Source of the DNA: Companilactobacillus paralimentarius DSM 13238 = JCM 10415
Lineage (GTDB): Bacteria; Bacillota; Bacilli; Lactobacillales; Lactobacillaceae
Length of the DNA stretch: 54,246 nucleotides
Assembly (NCBI RefSeq): GCF_001434985.1
Contig: NZ_AZES01000045.1
Span: 1 to 54,246 of the forward strand
Direction: 5' to 3'
Each line of letters begins with the position of its first letter. Position 1 is the first letter of the stretch. A program made the translations under genes and the position numbers. This document shows positions 1-8,832 of the stretch, one piece after another. The notes under the pieces are model-generated. The model was not told the DNA's origin. It saw only the letters and a program-made list of their open reading frames with translations, and made no database searches.

Positions 1-58
1 TTTCTATCCAAATTTTTCGTCTGGGTAGAATTCTATTTAATCTTACAATCTACCGTAT

Positions 59-93
59 AAAAAAAATGTTGATATTCCATCAACATTTTTTGA
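59..93. terminator. Bidirectional terminator
   Basis: The arms ATGTTGA and TCAACAT enclose a short loop, with A-tracts on the left and T-tracts on the right. It lies just past the stop of the leftward Nudix gene and could also end a rightward gene outside the window. Bases 1-58 show no gene. Confidence 0.75.
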
Positions 94-109
94 ATTTTTT
101 GTGAAAGCC

Positions 110-598
110 TTATGACAGAACCTGCCAATGAGGATATTCAGTATCCTTAGTTTCAAATGTTTTTGTCAGAAGATACTCTCTTGCTTTAAGAACCAAAGGA
201 GAACTATTATTAACATTCAATTCAGACAATGGTATCCAAATTGCACCTAACGAATCTTGACCAATAAATTGTGTCACAGTGGTTTGGGCCTTTCCCTGAT
301 ATTCTTCTATCAGGTTGAACACACAAACATGTTCGTTCCACGTATATCTTTGATACTTCCAAGGAAATCTGAAACTGACTGTTCCCAATTGATGCAACTT
401 TGTTACCTTCAATCTTGTCTCTTCAGCAATTTCTCTAACAGCAGTATTTTCTAATGGTTCTCCCTCGTCCATACTTCCACCAGGCAAATCGTAGCGATTA
501 ATGTATGGACCATCATTTTTCTTGATCACCAATAGCCTTCCTGATTTATGAATAATTCCGTAAGATCCGAATGCAAAATGAAAAGTTTTACTGCTCAT
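110..598 (-). CDS. Nudix hydrolase
   Basis: A Nudix-fold pyrophosphohydrolase of 162 residues, probably cytosolic and acting on a nucleoside-diphosphate-linked compound; the substrate cannot be read from the sequence. The Nudix box runs from G41 to L63 with E47 and the metal-binding REIAEE core at residues 55-60. The usual glycine near the end of the box is replaced by R62, a tolerated but noticeable deviation. The gene stands alone, divergent from the next gene across about 95 bp of AT-rich DNA, and ends at a terminator hairpin. The family assignment is firm; the specific role is unknown. Confidence 0.88.
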   Translation of the reverse strand: MSSKTFHFAFGSYGIIHKSGRLLVIKKNDGPYINRYDLPGGSMDEGEPLENTAVREIAEETRLKVTKLHQLGTVSFRFPWKYQRYTWNEHVCVFNLIEEYQGKAQTTVTQFIGQDSLGAIWIPLSELNVNNSSPLVLKAREYLLTKTFETKDTEYPHWQVLS

Positions 599-694
599 TT
601 AGCCCAACCTCCCCTATCATTGAATTGAAAGTATTATTATAATAGTCATAATAAATATTAAATTCAATAAAATCTTATTCAAGGGGTAGATATT

Positions 695-1072
695 ATGGCA
701 GAGATTTCATCAGACGACTATTTCAAAATTGTTAAAAAAGTATGGGCAGGCGGAAAATTCAAAGACATGGGCGTTACAACTGGTAAGAAATATATTCAAA
801 TGTACAATGAATTCATGAAAAATGTCGGCAACGGTCAAACAACTGAAATTGAAGAAAAATTTCATCCCGATGATTGTGAACTAATCGCCTCAACAAATGT
901 TGACGAGGGCCAAATGGTCATCATGTGTTCTCAAGAAAAGAATGGTAAAACCTATTTAGAAACATTTTCAGCCATCACTGATATTGATTTCTCAAATATG
1001 ACACCCGTTGAAAGTGAATTTTATCATGAAATGATCCGTGCAGATACACAAGGACGTATTAAGGAAATTTAG
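695..1072 (+). CDS. Hypothetical protein, 125 aa
   Basis: I do not recognise this protein. It is a small, acidic, soluble polypeptide with no signal peptide or membrane segment. The N-terminal half is lysine- and glycine-rich (KKVWAGGKFKDMG near residues 14-26) and the C-terminal half is rich in Asp and Glu. An AGGGGT ribosome-binding site lies at a good distance before the ATG, and codon use resembles the neighbours, so the gene looks real. It is monocistronic, divergent from the Nudix gene, and followed by a hairpin terminator at 1114-1155. No function is proposed. Confidence 0.72.
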   Translation: MAEISSDDYFKIVKKVWAGGKFKDMGVTTGKKYIQMYNEFMKNVGNGQTTEIEEKFHPDDCELIASTNVDEGQMVIMCSQEKNGKTYLETFSAITDIDFSNMTPVESEFYHEMIRADTQGRIKEI

Positions 1073-1113
1073 GGAACAAAAATAAATTCTTAACATACAG
1101 CACCAATTATTTA

Positions 1114-1155
1114 ATCCAGTAACAACCAATAAAAATAGTTACTGGATATTTTTGT
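1114..1155 (+). terminator. Rho-independent terminator
   Basis: A ten-base stem (ATCCAGTAAC with GTTACTGGAT) around an A-rich loop is followed by ATTTTT. It ends the hypothetical gene that finishes at 1072. Confidence 0.75.
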
Positions 1156-1160
1156 GTAAA

Positions 1161-1192
1161 GTAGCGGACTTAGTCCACTACTATGCTATAAT
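1161..1192 (+). promoter_or_regulatory. Probable MarR operator and extended -10 promoter
   Basis: Bases 1161-1181 form a 21-bp palindrome (half-sites GTAG.GGACT and AGTCC.CTAC) with one mismatched pair. It abuts an extended -10 element, TGCTATAAT (1184-1192), and covers the expected -35 position. This is the classic arrangement for autorepression by the MarR protein encoded immediately downstream. Confidence 0.6.
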
Positions 1193-1221
1193 ATCCTTAA
1201 TTCAATAAAGGAGGTTTTCTA

Positions 1222-1656
1222 TTGTTAAATCAAAGTGAGATTACATCAATTCGTAGTTTTAATCGTAACTACACTAAATTACTAGGCATTCTTAACAAAA
1301 AAGTTTTAGATACTCCTCTTAGTTGGACCGAAGGCCGTGTCATTCTAGAAATATATTTTAATCAAGACAAAACTCCAATTGAGGTTGCCAATCACCTATC
1401 CCTTGATAAAAGTTATACCAGTCGTATCCTCAAGCGCTTTGAAAAAAATGAATTACTCTATAAGTCTCCCTCCTCCACAGATCTCCGTTCTAAAAAGATC
1501 CATTTAACCTCTCAAGGAACAAAACTCGCTCAACAGTTAGATGAACGTTCCGACCAGCAAATCAAAGATTTATTAATCAATTTGTCCCCTCAACAGCAAC
1601 AAGAATTTTTTGAAGCCGTCGAAACATTAGATAAATTACTATTCAATAGAAAGTAG
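1222..1656 (+). CDS. MarR-family transcriptional regulator
   Basis: A 144-residue winged-helix DNA-binding protein of the MarR type. The recognition region (LSLDKSYTSRILKRFEKN, about residues 60-77) is followed by the wing with DLRSKKIHLT, typical of the family. The start is TTG, chosen because AAAGGAGG lies at ideal spacing and no in-frame ATG precedes it. Only 10 bp separate its stop from the ElaA-like acetyltransferase, so the two form an operon. The palindrome at 1161-1181 over the promoter suggests that it represses itself and the acetyltransferase. The ligand is unknown. Confidence 0.9.
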   Translation: MLNQSEITSIRSFNRNYTKLLGILNKKVLDTPLSWTEGRVILEIYFNQDKTPIEVANHLSLDKSYTSRILKRFEKNELLYKSPSSTDLRSKKIHLTSQGTKLAQQLDERSDQQIKDLLINLSPQQQQEFFEAVETLDKLLFNRK

Positions 1657-1666
1657 GTTCTTTTCA

Positions 1667-2104
1667 ATGTGGTATTCCAAAAAATTTTCAGAATTAAGCA
1701 CCGATGAACTTTTCAAAATTTTATATTTACGCACAAAAGTTTTCGTAGTTGACCAAAATAGAGTCTATCAAGAAGTCGACGAACATGATCCCGAAGCTAT
1801 TCATATATTCGACTTAGAAAATGGCCAAATTGTAGCTTATGCTAGAGTCTTTAACCAGAATGACAAAGTTACTTTCGGTCGAGTTCTCACTAGCCCGGAC
1901 TACCGTGGTCAAGGATTGGGAAATGAACTAATGCAACATATCCTTAACACAATAAAAAAAGACTTTCCAAAGAAAGAAGTCGAAATTGATGCTCAAGTTC
2001 AAGTAGAAGGATTCTATCAAAAATTTCATTTTCAAACACAAGGTTCAGCCTTCTTGTTTAACCACACACCTCATTTAAAAATGACTCATGAAATGATTAG
2101 CTAA
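1667..2104 (+). CDS. GNAT acetyltransferase, ElaA family
   Basis: A 145-residue GCN5-related N-acetyltransferase most like ElaA. The acetyl-CoA binding loop is visible as RVLTSPDYRGQGLGNELM (about residues 83-100), containing the R/Q-x-x-G-x-G/A signature. The N-terminal RTKVFVVDQN and the QVEGFYQKFHF segment near residue 115 are typical of ElaA. It is expected to acetylate a small molecule or a protein amine in the cytosol; the acceptor is not known. It follows the MarR gene by 10 bp and depends on its promoter. Its own ribosome-binding site is weak, consistent with translational coupling. Confidence 0.85.
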   Translation: MWYSKKFSELSTDELFKILYLRTKVFVVDQNRVYQEVDEHDPEAIHIFDLENGQIVAYARVFNQNDKVTFGRVLTSPDYRGQGLGNELMQHILNTIKKDFPKKEVEIDAQVQVEGFYQKFHFQTQGSAFLFNHTPHLKMTHEMIS

Positions 2105-2139
2105 AAAAATTCACTCATCAATTTGAGTGAATTTTTTAT
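2103..2139. terminator. Bidirectional terminator between convergent genes
   Basis: AATTCACTCA pairs with TGAGTGAATT around a six-base loop, with A and T tracts on either side. It separates the rightward acetyltransferase from the leftward kinase gene. Confidence 0.85.
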
Positions 2140-2144
2140 TATGC

Positions 2145-3620
2145 CTAAATATTTATTAACGAGACTGTCTTTTGCCATCCTTGAACTTTTTCATTACATT
2201 CATTAATCGACATTTTGGGTTCAAAACTACGATATTCAATTGCAGCCTGCAAGACTTTTTCATCATAAAGATTTAGTTGCAGACCAGCTAAGAAGACTGC
2301 GCCCAAAACACTTAACTCTTCCACATTAGGAATCTTCACAGTTGCTTGTAACAGGTCACATTGAAATTGCATCAAGTAATTATTAGATGTGGCCCCACCA
2401 TCAACTTTCAAAATATTAATTTGACCGCCAGTATCTTTTTTCATTAATTGCAAAATATCATTGATTTGATAGGCAATACTCTCTAAGCCTGCTTTAACAA
2501 CTTCATTCTTTCGGGTTTTACGAGTCATACCGACAATAGTTCCTGTAGCATCATCATTCCAGTAAGGTGCACCCAATCCAGTGAAAGCTGGTACTAAATA
2601 AGTCTTGTCACTCTTATTGGCTTGATAAGCCATCTCTTCAGTTTCAGCACTGTGCTCTATCAATCCCAAATCATCTTTTAACCACTTGATAACTGCTCCG
2701 GAATAATTGACATTACCTTCCAAAACGTAATTCGACTGACCATTAATTCTCCAAGCAACCGATGTGATTAAACCATTTGACGACTTAACTGGTTTAGAAC
2801 CGATATTCATCATGATTGATGATCCCGTCCCATATGTGGATTTAACATCCCCAAAGTTGGTGCATCTTTGACCAAATAAAGCCGCCTGCGAGTCACCTAA
2901 CACTCCGTAAATTGGGATTTGATGATTCAAGATTCCTTCAAAATCAGTCATTCCAAATTTATCATTTGAATCAACAATTTTAGCTAAATACGATCTCTTT
3001 AAATCAAAAATTTTTAATAAATCATCGTCCCAGTCACCACTCTTTAGATCCATTAGCTGTGTTCTGGAAGCATTAGAAGGCTCAGTTTTAAAGCTTTGAC
3101 CTTCAGTTAATTGATAAATTAACCAACTATCAACTGTTCCCAGACACAAGTCATTCTTTTGAGCAGCATCTTGAACTTCCGGAATATTCTCTAGTAGCCA
3201 AGTAAACTTAGCTGCTGTGAAATATGGTGACAAGGGCATACCTGTTTTTTCATAAATAGCTTGTTCAACACCAGTTTTTTCAATTCGTTCACAAATATCT
3301 TTAGCACGTGAACATTGCCAGACAACTGACTCTGACAAAGGTTTACACGTAGATTTTGACCAAGCTGTTGCCGTCTCTCTTTGATTAGTAATTCCTAATC
3401 CAACAATTTTAGCTGAATCAACTTTAGGGTCATCTAGAATTTTTCTTACCAAAAACAAAATATTTTGGTAAATCTCACGTAAATCATGACTGACCCATCC
3501 CTGCTTGCTAATAATTTGTCGATGATTACGTGTTACTTTTCTTAAAATCTGACCATCTTGATCTACTAGAACCACTTTGGTACCCTGTGTGCTCTGATCA
3601 ATTCCCAACAAATACTTCAT
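2145..3620 (-). CDS. FGGY carbohydrate kinase, probable D-apulose kinase
   Basis: An ATP-dependent sugar or polyol kinase of 491 residues in the FGGY family, closest in appearance to glycerol kinase. Residues matching the glycerol-contacting set of GlpK are present: R81 and E82 (NQRETA), W101, Y133 and D243 (GDSQAALFGQ). The usual WQDRR is WQCSR here, and the N-terminal loop is DQSTQGT. There is no glycerol facilitator, glycerol-phosphate oxidase or dehydrogenase nearby; instead the gene is last in an operon with a split transketolase, opposite an L-fucose-isomerase homologue. That set matches the non-oxidative D-apiose pathway, in which D-apulose is phosphorylated. The branched end of apulose resembles glycerol, so a GlpK-like pocket is chemically reasonable. 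The family is certain and the substrate is inferred; a plain glycerol kinase is the main alternative. Confidence 0.8.
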   Translation of the reverse strand: MKYLLGIDQSTQGTKVVLVDQDGQILRKVTRNHRQIISKQGWVSHDLREIYQNILFLVRKILDDPKVDSAKIVGLGITNQRETATAWSKSTCKPLSESVVWQCSRAKDICERIEKTGVEQAIYEKTGMPLSPYFTAAKFTWLLENIPEVQDAAQKNDLCLGTVDSWLIYQLTEGQSFKTEPSNASRTQLMDLKSGDWDDDLLKIFDLKRSYLAKIVDSNDKFGMTDFEGILNHQIPIYGVLGDSQAALFGQRCTNFGDVKSTYGTGSSIMMNIGSKPVKSSNGLITSVAWRINGQSNYVLEGNVNYSGAVIKWLKDDLGLIEHSAETEEMAYQANKSDKTYLVPAFTGLGAPYWNDDATGTIVGMTRKTRKNEVVKAGLESIAYQINDILQLMKKDTGGQINILKVDGGATSNNYLMQFQCDLLQATVKIPNVEELSVLGAVFLAGLQLNLYDEKVLQAAIEYRSFEPKMSINECNEKVQGWQKTVSLINI

Positions 3621-3637
3621 AATAATTTCTCCTTAAA

Positions 3638-4582
3638 CTAAGAAATTGATTTTTCAACATTTTTGGCAATTCCGGCACCATCTAGACCATAGTAACTAAA
3701 GACTTCATCTTGGGTACCAGCAATTGCAGGTGCATCTGGGAATCCTAGAATATGAAGTTTTGCACTGCCTGATGTAGCAACCACTTCAGCTACGGCTGAT
3801 CCAATACCGTTATAAATACTATGTTCTTCAATTGTATAAATATCAGAGAACTCATTACTAATCTTACTCAATAGTTCCGTATCTAATGGCTTCAAGCTAA
3901 CTAAGTCAACAACTGTAGCTTTGATACCTTGTTTTTCAAGTAAATCTGCAGCCTTCAACGCTTCGGGGACTGTTTCTCCCATAGCTACCAACGCAACATC
4001 CTTACCGTTTCTCAAGACATTGGCTTTACCAGGTTTTACAAAGGCCTCTTCAGGGTTACTGTAACAATTGTTTAAAGCTTTCTTACCAATTCTGATATAG
4101 GCAGGTTTATCCGATTTAACTAAATACTTAAACAAGCCAACTGTTTGATATTGATCACAAGGCATATAAACTTCCAAATTTGGAATAGCTCTAGTGATTG
4201 CCAAATCTTGTAGAGAATGGTGAGTACTGCCCAAAACACTATAGGAATTGCCACCACTGATACCTAGCAATTTAACATTAGTATTAGAGTAAGAAACATC
4301 CACTTTAACTTGTTCGATACTTCTCATTGTCAAAAAGGCGGCTGGTGATACGGCGAATGGACGTTTACCACTGTGAGCTAATCCAGCACTAATTGTGACA
4401 AGATCTTGTTCAGCAATACCAACTTCGACAATTTGCTTAGGCAATTCCTTGGCAAAAGGAACTAAAGACCCCGAACCTCTAGAATCACTAGTTAGAACAA
4501 CAATATCAGAATCCTTCTTCCCAGCATCTACTAATTGTTCACAGATTACTTCTCCAACTTTACGTGCTTTTTCTTCTGACAT
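3638..4582 (-). CDS. aptB: Transketolase C-terminal half, probable apulose-4-phosphate transketolase subunit B
   Basis: The pyrimidine-binding and C-terminal domains of a transketolase, encoded separately (314 residues). The glutamate that activates thiamine diphosphate is E58 in VGIAEQD, and the C-terminal transketolase domain follows from about residue 185. It works with the adjacent N-terminal half; the genes overlap as TAATG, which implies coupled translation in a 1:1 complex. Split transketolases are common in carbohydrate side pathways. Here the neighbouring kinase and isomerase suggest transfer of the C1-C2 unit of D-apulose 4-phosphate to glyceraldehyde 3-phosphate, giving xylulose 5-phosphate and dihydroxyacetone phosphate. 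The enzyme class is sure; the substrate is inferred from context. Confidence 0.82.
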   Translation of the reverse strand: MSEEKARKVGEVICEQLVDAGKKDSDIVVLTSDSRGSGSLVPFAKELPKQIVEVGIAEQDLVTISAGLAHSGKRPFAVSPAAFLTMRSIEQVKVDVSYSNTNVKLLGISGGNSYSVLGSTHHSLQDLAITRAIPNLEVYMPCDQYQTVGLFKYLVKSDKPAYIRIGKKALNNCYSNPEEAFVKPGKANVLRNGKDVALVAMGETVPEALKAADLLEKQGIKATVVDLVSLKPLDTELLSKISNEFSDIYTIEEHSIYNGIGSAVAEVVATSGSAKLHILGFPDAPAIAGTQDEVFSYYGLDGAGIAKNVEKSIS

Positions 4583-5406
4583 TATTTTCTTTCCTCCAAT
4601 TCTTTATCAAATACATCTAAGGCTTCTTTATATTGTTCTTCTGTTGGTACTTTGTGATGCCATTCAGCCTTGTTTTCCGCGAACGAAACACCACAACCCT
4701 TAACCGTGTCAGCCAAAATCAAAGTAGGTTTATTTTGAACTGGCTTCAAATCGAAAACATCAACCAATTGCGACATATCGTTACCATCAATTTCAACGAC
4801 ATTCCAACCAAAGGCTTCATATTTAGCTTTCAAAGGTTCACTATTCATAACATCCTTAGTCTTACCTGTAATTTGAAGACCATTGTGATCAATAATAGCC
4901 GTTAAATTATCAAGTTTGAAACTACCGGCAGCCATGGCTGCTTCCCAAACAGAACCTTCTGCTTGTTCGCCGTCACCCATTAAAACGTAAGTATGATAAT
5001 CTTTGTCATCCATCTTAGCTGCTTTAGCAATTCCAACACTCAAAGCCAAACCATGTCCCAGTGAACCGGTATTCATTTCAATTCCCTTAATGTGATTATT
5101 AGGATGGCCAATATATGGTGATTTGAATTGTGAATATGTTAGAAGATCTTCTTTAGGAAAATATCCTCGATCGGCTAAAATATTCAAAAGAATTTCTACA
5201 GCGTGACCCTTTGATTGAATGTAACGATCACGATCTTCATTCTTAAATGTTTCTGGAGTTTGATTAAGTACCTTATAGTAGAGAGCAACCAAAATATCTG
5301 TACATGAAAGATCTGAACCAGTGTGTCCGCTTTTGGCACGATAAATCATTTCCCATGTCGCCTTTCTCATTTCAATAGCTTTTTTCTCTAGTTGTTCGAC
5401 ATCCAT
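4582..5406 (-). CDS. aptA: Transketolase N-terminal half, probable apulose-4-phosphate transketolase subunit A
   Basis: The thiamine-diphosphate (PP) domain of transketolase as a separate 274-residue protein. The cofactor motif runs from GDG at 144-146 to N175, the usual spacing of about 30. The conserved histidines appear in KSGHTGSDLS (27-36), SKGHAVE and GSLGHGLALS. The start is set by AAGGAGAAATTACTATG. It is the first gene of the leftward operon (N-half, C-half, kinase) and is divergently paired with the isomerase across 287 bp rich in repeats. Housekeeping transketolases are single-chain proteins of about 660 residues, so this pair is a dedicated pathway enzyme. Confidence 0.82.
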   Translation of the reverse strand: MDVEQLEKKAIEMRKATWEMIYRAKSGHTGSDLSCTDILVALYYKVLNQTPETFKNEDRDRYIQSKGHAVEILLNILADRGYFPKEDLLTYSQFKSPYIGHPNNHIKGIEMNTGSLGHGLALSVGIAKAAKMDDKDYHTYVLMGDGEQAEGSVWEAAMAAGSFKLDNLTAIIDHNGLQITGKTKDVMNSEPLKAKYEAFGWNVVEIDGNDMSQLVDVFDLKPVQNKPTLILADTVKGCGVSFAENKAEWHHKVPTEEQYKEALDVFDKELEERK

Positions 5407-5476
5407 AGTAATTTCTCCTTACAGTCAATTTCAGTAATCGCTTTCAAAATTTATACTAAACTGTTTATCTAAATTT

Positions 5477-5643
5477 TTCAATAGTTTAGTTAAATAAATT
5501 AATCATTTAAAATGATCAGATTTATTTTATATGACATATATTCCCGTCAAATAAGCATTTATAGAAGATTGTTCTATTTTTGTTTAGTTATTAGTTTTCA
5601 TAAACTATTGAATATTAGTTAATTCAGTTTTATAGTTTAGTTA
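5477..5643. promoter_or_regulatory. Repeated TAGTTTA motifs in the divergent promoter region
   Basis: The intergenic region between the transketolase operon and the isomerase carries an exact 12-bp inverted repeat: TTCAATAGTTTA at 5477-5488 and TAAACTATTGAA at 5601-5612. ATAGTTTAGTTA also occurs twice in direct orientation, at 5481-5492 and 5632-5643, with a related TGTTTAGTTA at 5581. The arrangement looks like an array of regulator sites spanning both divergent promoters. The cognate regulator is not identified. Confidence 0.45.
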
Positions 5644-5659
5644 TGGAAACGTTTTCCCA
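5643..5659 (+). promoter_or_regulatory. cre / LacI-type operator before the isomerase gene
   Basis: ATGGAAACGTTTTCCCA fits the CcpA cre consensus with one core mismatch. Its near-palindromic centre GGAAACGTTTTCC resembles the GTAAACGTTTTAC site before the GH1 gene. It lies 35 bp before the isomerase start, so bound regulator would block transcription. CcpA, the local LacI protein, or both may bind it. Confidence 0.6.
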
Positions 5660-5693
5660 ATAATTAATTTATTAAATTAAGGAGCAATTATTT

Positions 5694-7124
5694 ATGAGTG
5701 TAGATAAAATCAAATTAGGTTTCGCACCTACTAGAAGAAATATTTTTTCAGCTGACGCTGCTATTGAGTTCGCTAATTACACACGTAAGAAGCTAGATGA
5801 TATGGGAGTCGATTATGTTGATATTAAAGATGTTAATGATGATGGTCTTCTTTATGATGACGAAGGCATGAACAAGATTGCCAAGAAATTTCAAGATGCT
5901 GACATTGGTGGTTTGTTTTTAGCTAATGAAAACTTTGGTACTGAATACGAATGTGCTCGGTTAGCAAAGAAATTAAACGTTCCCGTTTTACTTTGGGGAC
6001 CAAAAGATGAAGCACCTGCGGCAGATGGTTCACGTTTAAGAGATACTCAATGTGGTCTATTTGCAATTGGAAAAGTTCTACGTCGTTTCCAAATTCCATT
6101 CACTTATGTTAAAAACTGTGATCTTGACGACCCTGCTTTTGAACAAGGTGTCAATGATTTCATCAAAGTATGTAATGTTGTTAAGACATTCAAAAATACT
6201 CGTATCTTACAAATTGGACCTCGTCCATTCGACTTTTGGAGCACAATGGTCAATGAAGGTGAATTGCTAGAAAAATTCAATATCTCACTCTCACCTATTC
6301 CAATTACAGAATTGGTAGAAAAGATTCATGAGTTGATCGACAAGAAGGATCCTGAAATTGCAGAAACTGAAAAGACTTTGAACTCTGTCGCCGATGTCCA
6401 AATTTCTGACAAAGATTTACAAATGGTTGCTACACTTAAAGTTGCTATCAAGAGATTAGCTAAGGCCTATGGTTGCAATTCTGCCGCTATCCAATGCTGG
6501 ACTGCTCTTCAAGACGAAATCGGTATTCTTCCTTATGCTTCTGAATCCTTGCTTCAAGATGAAGGTTTACCCGTAACTTGTGAAACTGATATTCACGGCG
6601 TTATCTCTGAACTATTGGTTGAAGCCGCAACTATGGGCGACCACAGAGCCATTTTTGCTGACGTTAACTGTCGTCATCCAGAAAATCCTAATGGCGAATT
6701 ACTACAACACTTGGGTGTCTTCCCATATTCAACTGCTAAAAACAAACCTATTTTGCCAAAATCACACTTTGTTTTCGATTATCCAGGGTCAGTAGGATTC
6801 CAAGCTCAAGATGGTAACTACACTCTCTGCCGCTTTGATGGTGATAACGGTAAGTACTCAATGTTAATGGGTAACGCTAAAACATGTGAAGGACCATACG
6901 AACAAGGTACTTATATTTGGTTACAGTTTGCTAACCTCAACCGCTTCGAAACTAAACTAGTTTATGGACCATATATCCATCACATGGCTGCTGTTCGTGA
7001 TGACGTTGTGCCTGTTCTCTATGAAGCATGTAAGTATTTAGGTGTTACTCCTGATTTCTATGATCCTATCGAGGACGATGTTAAAGCTTATCTTCGTGGC
7101 GACACTTCCTCAATCATTAAATAA
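5694..7124 (+). CDS. L-fucose/L-arabinose isomerase family protein, probable D-apiose isomerase
   Basis: A 476-residue sugar isomerase of the L-fucose isomerase superfamily, shorter than classical FucI (about 590). It has the N-terminal Rossmann-like domains (for example ILQIGPRPFDFWS, 171-183) and a C-terminal domain with candidate metal ligands E297 (CETD), D323 (FADVN) and H429/H430 (YIHH). It should interconvert an aldose and a ketose in the cytosol using a divalent metal. The divergent operon supplies a ketose kinase and a split transketolase but no aldolase, which argues against the L-fucose or D-arabinose route and matches D-apiose to D-apulose. An AAGGAG site precedes the ATG, and a cre/LacI-like operator sits just upstream. 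The family is firm; the substrate is inferred. Confidence 0.8.
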   Translation: MSVDKIKLGFAPTRRNIFSADAAIEFANYTRKKLDDMGVDYVDIKDVNDDGLLYDDEGMNKIAKKFQDADIGGLFLANENFGTEYECARLAKKLNVPVLLWGPKDEAPAADGSRLRDTQCGLFAIGKVLRRFQIPFTYVKNCDLDDPAFEQGVNDFIKVCNVVKTFKNTRILQIGPRPFDFWSTMVNEGELLEKFNISLSPIPITELVEKIHELIDKKDPEIAETEKTLNSVADVQISDKDLQMVATLKVAIKRLAKAYGCNSAAIQCWTALQDEIGILPYASESLLQDEGLPVTCETDIHGVISELLVEAATMGDHRAIFADVNCRHPENPNGELLQHLGVFPYSTAKNKPILPKSHFVFDYPGSVGFQAQDGNYTLCRFDGDNGKYSMLMGNAKTCEGPYEQGTYIWLQFANLNRFETKLVYGPYIHHMAAVRDDVVPVLYEACKYLGVTPDFYDPIEDDVKAYLRGDTSSIIK

Positions 7125-7134
7125 TTCAGTACGC

Positions 7135-7176
7135 AAAAAGAGTGATGTATTCTATTAAAAATACATCACTCTTTTT
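7135..7176. terminator. Strong bidirectional terminator
   Basis: AGAGTGATGTAT pairs with ATACATCACTCT, flanked by A and T tracts, directly after the isomerase gene. Confidence 0.88.
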
Positions 7177-7185
7177 ATTTCAAAA

Positions 7186-7215
7186 AAAAAGCCAAACCAT
7201 TTCTGATTTGACTTC
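7186..7215 (-). terminator. Terminator of the GH1 gene
   Basis: Read leftward, AAGTCAAA and TTTGGCTT form a stem followed by nine T residues. It lies just past the stop codon of the 6-phospho-beta-glucosidase gene. Confidence 0.65.
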
Positions 7216-7229
7216 TTCAAATAAATTAA

Positions 7230-8693
<1,464 letters not shown>

Positions 8694-8724
8694 TTAATTA
8701 AATGATACCGCATATTAATCGTTT

Positions 8725-8739
8725 TTGTAAACGTTTTAC
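8725..8739. promoter_or_regulatory. LacI-type operator between GH1 and the regulator
   Basis: TTGTAAACGTTTTAC holds a near-palindrome GTAAACGTTTTAC centred on CG, the usual LacI/GalR-family form. It sits in the divergent intergenic region next to the LacI gene and shares AAACGTTTT with the site at 5643-5659. Confidence 0.6.
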
Positions 8740-8832
8740 TAAACAAATTACATTATTTTACATAAAAAGTGTAATAAATTTTGCAATACCGATTTTAATT
8801 TAGTATTATTTTATGTGATAGGAGGTCATCTC

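Noticed and set aside
2145-7124. Reading the kinase, split transketolase and isomerase as an L-fucose, D-arabinose or sulfoquinovose pathway
   Set aside because: The first two routes need an aldolase, which is absent. Sulfoquinovose transketolase pathways need other isomerase, reductase and exporter genes not seen here. The nearby GH140 points to apiose instead.
8815-8832. GTG start for the LacI regulator giving six more residues
   Set aside because: The extension spans the ribosome-binding site TAGGAGGT, which is well placed for the ATG at 8833.
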